Assembly: GCA_023653785.1 (NCBI GenBank)
Contig: JAMKCH010012490.1
Coordinates: 62,001-126,000 of the forward strand
Length of the DNA: 64,000 nt
Direction of reading: 5' to 3'
Source: Ophioderma brevispina
Taxonomy: Eukaryota > Echinodermata > Ophiuroidea > Amphilepidida > Ophiodermatidae
Position 1 is the first letter of the stretch. Every line of letters starts with the position of its first letter. Below are positions 55,688 through 64,000 of the stretch, in pieces. The position numbers were made by a program, and so were the translations under genes. A model generated the notes under the pieces. The model worked only from the letters and a program-made list of their open reading frames with translations, made no database searches and had not been told where the DNA came from.

Positions 55688-56928
55688 GTGTCAAAAACAA
55701 CAAAATATTGATTTGAGTAAAAACATTTAACACCAAGTTATTGTTAAACAATAGAAAAATTGCCATAGTTTCTGAGCCCAAAGTCCAAAAGACACCAAAT
55801 AAAAATCTTCTGATAGCCTGTTTATCCCTGTAAACAACTAATGCAAACATTCAAGCAAAAATGACGTTTAACCTTTGAAAAAATCTTTCCTGAATGTAGG
55901 GTTTTTATTGACTTACACTGTATATACAGGATTAAACAGTTCATTGATTAATTACCAATGCTAACGAGCACACATTTTAAAATTTAACATGCCCGCCATC
56001 TACACATTTACAAGCTCTTGCCTGTACCTCGCAAGGTGAAATTAGCGTTAAGTGCTGCTCCCCACATCTTCGTGTGATAATCCATTATTATAAATACTCT
56101 AAATGTATTATTATAAATACACTACATGCTTATTGGAGTCATCGGGGTCGGGAAACTTAAATTTAAAGGTTTTACTGTGGGGCCAAATATCAGATAATTT
56201 GCAAAAACAAGCAATCCCGTAAATGGGATGACCTTCGAAGACGCTTTAGACAACATTCTCAAAAAGTAGTTGGCATATGTTGTATACCATGTTGTTACCC
56301 GTGATCTCTAGTTTTCGGAAACACATGTCATTTCACTCAGGTCGCAATGGTAACTGAGAAAAGCCTGTAATTGGCTAAACACGGGAACGCACAAAACTAC
56401 TTCACGAAAAATCGCACTCGCAACATACTTGCGTGGAAGATATATTGGAACAATACCGACAAAACCATGAAGCCGGAGTTTTCATATGGTTTTCATGGTA
56501 ACCGTGGATGATAAAATATAAATGAGAAAACAAAATGGTAACCGTGACTCGACCAATCAGGTAATTCTGAATCATAATTCATATTTTGGAAATTCAAATA
56601 AAAAACCAGGGTCATGGTTTTGTAGATTTTTACTTATCCTCTGTGCCAATTTGCATGATCATACGATGTTTCGTTTTCTAGTTACGTTTGTTTCCGTGAT
56701 CCGAGTTTGCGTATTTTAACGAAAGGAAATACAGGCCTTAAGCATTCCGTTAAATTGAGGGTGCTTTTCATACCAAATAATTAAAAATATATATTTTCAT
56801 TTGTATGCTGAATTATAATAATTACAAGACACAGACCCACTTGGTGTTAACACACCAATGTGAACTCGCGCACGGGCTTGATGTACAATAAACCCATAAA
56901 ACTCGGGTGTCAACCTGTGCATGAGCCC

Positions 56929-57319
56929 GGGTAACCACCCGAGTTAACAAGGGTTCCGGCAATACAAACAGATGAAATGGCACCCTATCCCAGACCAGAG
57001 CTGTTCAAATGGATACTCTATCCGAAACCTGGGGGCAGGCAATATGACCATTGGAATTTTAACCTGGCATTTTACAGTCCATTTGAGCTATTTTATGGGC
57101 TGATTTCTGTTTTGAGCATGGTATCAACACTAAAATCTAAAATCAACATTCTAACAGAGTCCTGCTAATTTTATACTCTATCTGAGACTGAAAAGTCCAA
57201 TTTGATGCCCAGTGTAAAACTGACAGAGACATAGGTTGAATTTGATACCCTATGTTGCCAGTCTCGAGACCGGCATGCCCTGCCCAGGTCTCGCGTTTTT
57301 GTAACTCGGGTGGTTAACC
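56929..57319. mobile_element. TIR element, about 390 bp
   Basis: GGGTAACCACCCGAGTTAAC at the left and GTAACTCGGGTGGTTAACC at the right are inverted repeats. A third related piece, AACTCGGGTGTCAACC, lies just outside the left end (56899-56914). It is non-coding; the 63-codon frame inside has no motif. Confidence 0.65.
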
Positions 57320-57379
57320 GACCAGAATACTAGCTAATACTCTGCCCCTCCCCCCCCGGCAGTAAACCAGCCGGTGAAA

Positions 57380-57560
57380 CTGTGTATAACTGATAAAAGC
57401 CCATATAGGCGGCGCAGTGGCGGCCAAGAAATCCCACTTTTAGAAAAATGCTGATTTTTGGATATATATTATAAGACAATGTTTTCATTTTCCAAAATCG
57501 TTGGAGCTGAAGAATCAACTCCGCTGAAAGGGTTATTTCTGAATTTTTATGTATGAATAA
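57380..57560 (-). repeat. Dispersed repeat, family 3, copy 2
   Basis: The reverse complement reads GGAGTTGATTCTTCAGCTCC and then AACGATTTTGGAA, as at 24178-24212. The same ELILQLQRF peptide is seen in one frame. Confidence 0.6.
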
Positions 57561-58560
57561 CGAACGGGGACTTTTGTGGGTCATGAGAACACCCTTGACC
57601 GAACACATTAATGAAATCAATTTGTGTAGGCCTGGTATCGATGTTTGGTTCGTTTTGATGAGTTGCTATATTGAAAGAGTCTTGGCCGCCATCGTCTGAG
57701 CCCATAGACAATGTTGAGGTATAGCGCCACCAGGAAGCGTTTAGGAATATTTAGCCTTGTTCAAATAACATGTATTAAGTCATTAATATGCTATCGTTAT
57801 CAAAAAATGAGTAACATTGAAATCCTATTCATAATTATTGGTCAAATCAGCGATTGTTATTGTTTATATTTCGAGCAGTGTGCCAAAAATGTATGTATCT
57901 GAAAACATCTCAAATATGTTATTATCTCAGCCTCGTTCGCAACATTGCAGGTGTCTCTCTGGAAGTAATCTCTTATAGCTCGCGCCCTTTCTGGGCGCGC
58001 GCAAATATTGAAATCATAAAAATTGTTGCATCCGTTCTCGTATAATTAATTTTTGTATGTAATTTTTACTAAATATCACAGGGAGAAGAAAAATACATAA
58101 GACATTCCACAACCTGTTATTTGTAATGGCATCAATTTGTAGCAAAAATTATAAAAAATAGGCAATATATCCCTAGAGGAAAATGACTACCGCAAAAAGG
58201 AAGGTAGAGTTATTTGTCTTGTTAGATCTTGGAGCAATTTCCTCTTTTTGTTTTCTTTTTTTTTAATTGTTTTTCCTCAATCAATAACAACACAATCATG
58301 CCAATGAGAATCTCGTCACAAGAGGTTTTTATCAGAAAAAAAGACACAGATCACACAAGACAGACAAAAACGAACCACAAACACGGACAAAACAACAACA
58401 TCAAAGCACACACCAAACAAACAAAAAAACAAAGACAAAACAAGAAAGAAAAAAAAACAAAAAACCAAAACCAACCAAGACCATGTCATGTTGTCAAACT
58501 AAAACAAATAGACCACTGCAATACCAGAAATTTAAAAAAAAATCAATTTAAAAAAAAATT
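57560..58560. other. Intergenic; A/C-rich tract and a GC hairpin
   Basis: CGCGCCC-TTTCT-GGGCGCG at 57981-57999 is a strong short hairpin. From 58330 to 58480 the sequence is a CAAA/ACAAAAC-rich low-complexity tract, which explains the Lys/Gln/Asn-rich frame at 58229-58756. Confidence 0.5.
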
Positions 58561-58564
58561 AATA

Positions 58565-59635
58565 AAATTTATTATAGGTTTTTTTCCCGTTCGATTTCGC
58601 ACAATTTTCATCATCCAATTCAACAATTGTATAGTTTCAAATTCGTCCCCAACAAACCAAACGGTACATTGCCAACCCGAATTTTCGTCTTTGGACATTC
58701 CATATAGTCGATGGCAAGCGCCTTCAACTATGGTCCATTCATTCGTCCCGTGTTAGAAGTTAGTTTATCGCGACCTTCAAACGGCGATATAATGGGTAGG
58801 TTGGGATTACTCTTTGGTCACTGGTTTTCAACAATTGTCTTTTTTTCCAATTCTCAGGTGTTTCGGGCGTATTTTCTTTCTTGTTTAAATTTATATATAG
58901 AATATATAAATATATATAGATATATATAATATTATTATATATCTCTATATAGATCTATCTCTATATATATATATATATTTTATATATATATTATATATTT
59001 TGATATATATATATAATCTCTCTATATATATATATATCTTCTATTATATATTTATTATATTATATTATATTATCTTATATATATATATATATCTCTCTAT
59101 ATCTCTTAATATCCAACATCTCATCTATATCAATCTATATCTATATTATATCTAGTCTCTCTCTCTATATATATATATATAAGATCCAAATTTACATCTG
59201 ATTGATTTGTCCCTACCACAAATTTCCGATTTTAATTTAAAATCCGTGTAATTTAGAGTGCACCACTCTCTGATTGATACATTACTACACAATTGCCTCC
59301 ATACCGCCCACTGTTAGAGCCATTTCAAATGTTAGGCCATAAACGCATGCATGATACCCGCACAATGCAGGCCCATTGCGACAATTCAATGATTTTTTAT
59401 GAATCCGGATGACCAATGCGAAATTCGGTTGCCATGTACAACGAAAGTGGTATGACCCGACGAATTTGAATTATCACGACGAACCGGTGCGATCATTGAC
59501 GAGTGGCGTGCACCAGGTTGAAGTTGTTTGACCAAAGACGAAATAGAGTTGGCAAATGTCAGTTTCGATTTGACCTAAACCATTGTTGAATTCGGATGAA
59601 CATTGTGCGAAGTCGAACGGGAAAACCTATATTAG
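58565..59635. mobile_element. Foldback element around an AT/CT microsatellite
   Basis: The left arm 58565-58800 and the right arm 59395-59635 are inverted copies (TATAGGTTTT..CCCGTTCGA, CGCACAAT.TTCATC, ATTCAACAATTG/ATTCAACAATGG, TTTCGTCTTTGG). The middle 58900-59180 is TATATATA/TCTCTCTA microsatellite. No transposase is present. Confidence 0.65.
58900..59180. repeat. TA and TCTA microsatellite
   Basis: Almost pure (TA)n interrupted by (TC)n and TATCT units. Confidence 0.95.
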
Positions 59636-59693
59636 AAAAAAAATCAAGGGGGAATAAAAAAATAATAATTTAGTAAATTAATCTTCATCCAAG

Positions 59694-61735
59694 TCAAAGG
59701 AAAACTTTTTTGAAATGTTTACCCAATTTGTCATTTTTTTCAGCAATCTTATACTCTATCTTAAATTTTAATCTGAACATTTTGAGGAAGGCCGTGAAAT
59801 TGGGATTAGTTTGTTGAAATTTGCATCTATAGATGTAAAATTTCAAATACAAAATAAGGTAATTGACACGTGTACTATGAAGAGATGAGGTTTTATCCAC
59901 ACCAAACATTTTCTCAAATTTAGAAAAATTGAACTGATCACCAGTTTTTCTGCACAAATAATTGCAAAGACTCTCCCACAGAGGAGAGACATTGTCACAT
60001 TCACAGAAAATGTGAACAAGAGATTCAGGCACCCTGCTACAAAATGAGCAATTTGGAGACTCAATTGTGCAGAAACTTATTTGTACAAATTGCTCTATGA
60101 AATATTTTAACATAGAAGGACCTCATTTGGGTTTCAATAGTACTACAGAAATTATTACAGTGAACAGAGGTCCAATCTGTGTCCCCATCAACATCTAAAA
60201 TATCCTGCCAATAATTTTCAGTATCAGCAGGGATGTCCTGAACCTTAAGAATATTATAAGCATGTTTGGGAACTTTAGCTGCTTGAAGCAGATCAGTGAC
60301 AACTTTATCCAAAATATTATCCACATTTTTCTTGAGGTTATAAAACCAATCCAATGAAATGGCATTCATAAGAGAATTATACTTGCGTCTATCCTTCAGG
60401 GGGATATCGTATTCAATAACTAAGTCTTCAAATGTTTTTACAAAGTTGTATCCCCTATCAAGATCTGACAGATAAGCAATACCCTTATCCAGCCACTCTG
60501 GGTAAAAAAAGAAACGTTTAGTCTTGAGGTGGACATTTTGGTTCCACCAAATAGGGTCTTGAAGAAAATAGTCACCATGACCTAAATTTTCCTTGATCTT
60601 ATTACTATAAAAGTACCAAGTCCTTAAGGTCTCAGCCAACTGAGTGTTTTTTAACTGATTGAGAACACAGTTGGGGGCATTTGTTTTCCATAACACTGAT
60701 GTATCACTATAAAAATTGGAAAGAAGATTAAATTCAATACTTTTCCATGTATTAACATAGTTAGGGTCAAGCAAATGTCTAGCCCAAACCATCTTTGTGC
60801 CTGAGAAAAGGCCACAAGATCTACCATGCGGAGACCAGCATTTGAATAATCATTACATAGGAATTTACGTTTCACCCTGTCATTCCCACCATTCCAGATG
60901 AATTTATAAAATAAAGTATCAAGTTTCTTAAAGTAATATTTTGGAATCGGTGCACACAAGACAGAAAATAAATAAAGCAACTGAGGCAACAAAAGAGTCT
61001 TAATAACAGTGACTTTACTAATTAATGACAAATTCCTACAGCGCCAACAATTGAGGATTTGCTGAATCTGATTAAGTTTTGGAATATAATTGAGCTCAAA
61101 AAGGGATTTAGTGTTAAGGGAGAATTGAATACCAAGACTCTTAAACGTATTGTTTTTCCACACTAAACCATTGGCTTCAAAGGACCTAAAATGACTTCCC
61201 TTGAGACTCCCAATATGAATAGCTTCATATTTAGACATATTCACCTTGCAACAAGAGACCTTGGCAAAATTGTCCAAGATGTTAAAAAGACTCTGAAAGG
61301 ATTCTTCATCACCTTGCAAAAAGCATGTAGTATCATCAGCTAAAAGACTAACTTTCTTTTCCACATCACCAATTTTAATCCCTTTCACATGTTGATCATT
61401 CCTATTAATAATAGCCAAAACCTCAATCACACAAACAAATAAAAGTGGCAAAAATGGGCACCCTTGAAATATCCCGCGTTTCATAGGAATAGGATCTGAA
61501 AGAAAGCCATTATTAATAATATAGCTGTTCCTGTTACAATAAAATGTCTTAACCCACTGAATAAAATTGTCCCAAAAATTAAAAGATTTAAGAACATCAA
61601 TTTCCTCTTAAACACAATAAGGCAGGGGTACGCTCCGTGGCAAAAAATGGCATTTAGGGATTTAAGGAATATTTTAGCTGAGATAATATAGCCAAATTTT
61701 ATACTAATTGCCTTTTTAAAAGACACTTAATTTTT
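59694..61735 (-). pseudogene. Tx1/L1-like LINE reverse transcriptase, 3' part
   Basis: In minus-strand order across three frames: KSFNFWDNFIQW (about 61580), MKRGIFQGCPFLPLLFVCVI (61484), KVSLLADDTTCFLQG with LADD at 61332-61343, CCKVNMSKYEAIHIGSLKGS, LNYIPKLNQIQQILNCWRCR, SLISKVTVIKTLLLPQLLYL and FIWNGGNDRVKRKFLCNDYS. Then come MVWARHLLDPNYVN and a long C-terminal domain ending with NCSFCSRVPESLVHIFCECD, a C-x2-C-x7-H-x3-4-C knuckle. The order and motifs fit the L1/Tx1 clade. Frameshifts near 60780, 60090 and 61490 break it. The endonuclease and RT fingers are missing (5' truncation). Confidence 0.85.
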
Positions 61736-62341
61736 CTTTGCGTACCATGTTTTTGGGCCAACTCGAATAGTGTTCCCCCACCCGATATTAAACATTAGGA
61801 ACTTACGCAATTTCATTGGTTCCTGCCCGGTTTCATTCGCAATTTAGACTGGGTATTGCGCGCTGCGTAATTGACGTTATTTTGAGGTCAATTGTGCCTC
61901 TCCTCCCTGATGGACCATATCGTCATGAGTCTTCCCAACAGGCCAATCGACCATTTTTGGCGAATTGAGTTTTTTGCAAATATTATTTTTATCAAAAATT
62001 AAAAAAAAAAAAAAAAAAAAAAATATTGAGCAAAATAACATTCCAATTTTTAGATTAATAGATTTTCACTTTGGGGAAGTCATACCCAAACGCCAAATTA
62101 AAGTCTTCAAACAGACCAATTCTGCATTCGTCTGTTTTTCTGTATCTGAAGCACCGCAAACGCTGCTTATTAAAGTCAATATATAGCACATTTTTTTGAA
62201 GGGCGCCCCATTTTTGTTTTTTTTTTCAAAATTTTGAAGATTTACACGGTTGCATTGGTAACTGCTAGTAAACTATACCCGTGAATGGGTTAAGCGCACA
62301 TGTCACTGTGTCACAAACGAAGAAATTTGTCACTAGATAAT
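61736..62341. other. Intergenic with long poly-A run
   Basis: An A run of over 20 bases lies at 61999-62023 on the plus strand. Nothing coding is recognised. Confidence 0.5.
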
Positions 62342-62365
62342 TATTATCGGGGATCCCCGATAATA
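62342..62365. other. Perfect 24-bp palindrome
   Basis: TATTATCGGGGA is followed at once by its exact reverse complement TCCCCGATAATA, with no spacer. It includes a central GGGGATCCCC. A match this long is unlikely by chance in AT-rich DNA. Confidence 0.9.
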
Positions 62366-62880
62366 CTTCAACGGCTTCTGGAAACGGCCTTCCAATGTGA
62401 AATAGCCGGGAAATACGCTCATGCCTTAGTTGTTTTAAATAGTTCGTGTCAGTCAAGTCGAGGTTATTTTCTCAGAGGTTGCACTATTGTCATCATGACG
62501 ACATAAAGTAGCAGTTCCAGCTCTGCCGTTAATAAGACCAATCTGGGATCCCATTCTAATTACAAACTTGATTATTTTGTTTAACATACGCACTTTTTAG
62601 CATTCTCGTTCACCGGTATAGTTTCCTAGACATTACCACGTTAACTGTGCAAAAATATCAAATTTTGAACAATTGGGGGCGCTCTTCAAAATGTGCCAAT
62701 ATTGCTTTAAGTGAGCTATCGATCATTGGGATACTGCGAGATTCCTCTGGCGACGCTTGATCAACACGGGGGGGGGGGGATATAATTTTTTTGTTTGTGA
62801 TTTGTTTATTTTTAGTACAATGTGTGTAGCGTAATTGAGGACGATTTTTGCCACATCAAAAATATTTATAATTTTTCCAG
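62366..62880. other. Intergenic, nothing recognised
   Basis: It contains a ten-G tract near 62769 and no supported coding sequence. Confidence 0.5.
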
Positions 62881-62884
62881 TATT

Positions 62885-63232
62885 TACTAACATGCATCCT
62901 CAACTTTGAACCTGAAGCATTTTGTTGGACAGCCTCTACAACCCAAATGCTGTGACCCTTGATAGAAAGCTGGTCAAGCTCAACATACTCAGAACTGGCG
63001 TTGGGTCGCACAAAGAACTTCCCTTCACAAGATCGGAGTGGGGCTTTCACCAAACTGCGATTAGTGGGAGAGCCATAACCACAAACCATTAGCCACATCA
63101 ATAGATGCCTGTGAGGTCTAAAACAAGTCCCCAAGAGGATTCCATGGCCAGATCAACCTGGATGATGAACTATCAGCTGTTAAAGACGATCTTCCCGTGA
63201 ATTTTGGACTTGCACGCACGAACGAACGAGCT
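62885..63232 (+). pseudogene. Jockey-like LINE 3' end (copy C, inverted)
   Basis: The plus strand reads ILNLKHFVGQP, CCDLDRK and LRTGVGSHKE, then a decayed tail. It parallels STLNLKQFVDSPSSKPKGCD and LKRLRTGVGRTKNF of copy A. The nucleotide end TTGGACTTGCACGCACGAAC followed by GAACGAG is the same 3' terminus as copy A. It is a strongly 5'-truncated copy in the opposite orientation. The 92-codon minus-strand frame over it is a shadow. Confidence 0.8.
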
Positions 63233-64000
63233 GACAGCATTTCTGCCGAATAATTACTGTGAAAATTAAGTATCACTGTAAAAAACTGATTCAATTACAA
63301 CACTGAAAAATATCAACCAAAAAAATTTTTACGTGCATATACTGTAAAACTCAGTTAATTTTGGTAAATCATATGCTTAAACTGTCAAATTATAAAGTGA
63401 ATTTGAATGAAACTATAAAAGCTGTGGTTTAATATGATGGATTTTGGTTGCAAAATTGCCTCCTCAGTATTTTCTTATAAGATTTACGGTATTTTTCCTG
63501 TAAACCTCATATTGAGATCCATATTAGTGTATAACAATGTTGATATAATTCAAAGTTTCAAAATTGAGCCTCTCTGCATAAATTTAGTTTATTCTAGATG
63601 CCTCGAAAATTGACAAAACGTATTTACTCATATTTTAATATTGTCAAGTATTGGCCTTTTTTCTGATCCCTTTTTTTTTTTACTGTGAAGCGCAACTATT
63701 TTCGTAATCAGATGTTGTTTAGTAGTGGTAACAAAAATATGCATTGTAGCTGCATTTGTTTTTTAACCCGAGTAATTGTAAGATGGTCTTGACTGTCTAA
63801 GCGACGATCCGGGCGATGAGCACGGGCAAAAAGGAGCCTACGGGGCAATCTACACGGCACCGCAGATCCAGATCGGATCCAGATCTCATATCCAGTTTGC
63901 GTCTACGGGCAAACGGCCAAACCTTGATCCATATGCTGCAACGCGTACATGGTGTTGTGTACACGCTTTGGTTAGTGTCGCTCAGGGGCCGGTAGTCCCG
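63233..64000. other. Intergenic; short GATCCAGATC repeat at the end
   Basis: AT-rich with several ACTGTAAAA strings. From about 63790 it becomes GC-richer, with GCAGATCCAGATCGGATCC and AGATCTCATATCCAG repeats. No gene is supported. Confidence 0.4.

Larger units (their letters stand above)
53852..56928. other. Intergenic or intronic, few landmarks
   Basis: It contains the AGGTCA cluster at 54597-54624 and the hairpin at 55656-55687 (both listed). It also has two ATGGTAACCGTG copies near 56496 and 56535. The 95-codon frame at 54774-55061 and its opposite-strand shadow have no known motif. Confidence 0.4.

Noticed and set aside
58229..58756. 175-codon Lys/Gln/Asn-rich frame
   Set aside because: It is produced by an A/C-rich low-complexity tract and one arm of a foldback; no domain is seen.

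Overview
The window looks like intergenic, repeat-dense DNA from a metazoan nuclear genome. It is AT-rich, with almost no intact long reading frames, and it is filled with decayed eukaryotic transposons. I see no prokaryotic operons, rRNA genes, CRISPR arrays or phage genes. The mix of families suggests an aquatic invertebrate or basal chordate: tyrosine-recombinase retrotransposons, an R2/NeSL-type endonuclease, Tx1/L1-like, RTE-like and jockey-like LINEs, a Charlie-type hAT, and a Ty3/gypsy element with integrase ahead of reverse transcriptase. The last type (Gmr1 group) was described from deuterostomes, so an echinoderm, hemichordate, cephalochordate or similar host is my best inference, not a proof. 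I recognise no complete host gene. One short open segment with good splice signals (53678-53851) is the best candidate for a host exon.

Layout. 1-6.3 kb: a LINE endonuclease remnant, a tRNA-derived sequence, a palindromic minisatellite and a foldback MITE. 6.3-11.7 kb: a GC-rich DIRS-like remnant (minus strand) between two arrays of a roughly 355-bp satellite that run in opposite directions, with a small TIR element at each outer edge. 11.7-18.8 kb: a second copy of the foldback MITE and a second YR retrotransposon (plus strand) with RT, RNase H and recombinase remains. 18.8-28.8 kb: a hAT MITE with perfect 8-bp target duplications, a 2.8-kb inverted-repeat structure, more small TIR elements, and a LINE 3' half that carries two nested MITEs. 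29.6-42.1 kb: a 7.3-kb Gmr1-like LTR retrotransposon (32576-39887, minus) between two direct 2.1-kb copies of an R2/NeSL-type C-terminal endonuclease segment. 42.1-48.5 kb: an element with two RFX-type X-boxes, a nested TIR element, an RTE-like LINE (plus) and a near-full-length but broken Charlie/GTF2IRD2-like hAT transposase (minus). 49.2-53.1 kb: two related jockey-like LINEs (minus). A third, inverted fragment of that family lies at 62.9-63.2 kb. 53.1-64 kb: the candidate exon, hairpins, a foldback around an AT microsatellite, a Tx1/L1-like LINE (minus) and a perfect 24-bp palindrome.

Most coding remnants are broken by single-base indels. Paired copies within the window (LTRs, R2-like segments) also differ mainly by one-base indels. 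Some breaks may therefore be sequencing errors rather than decay. The genes here do not form a pathway; the window records repeated nested insertion of selfish elements.
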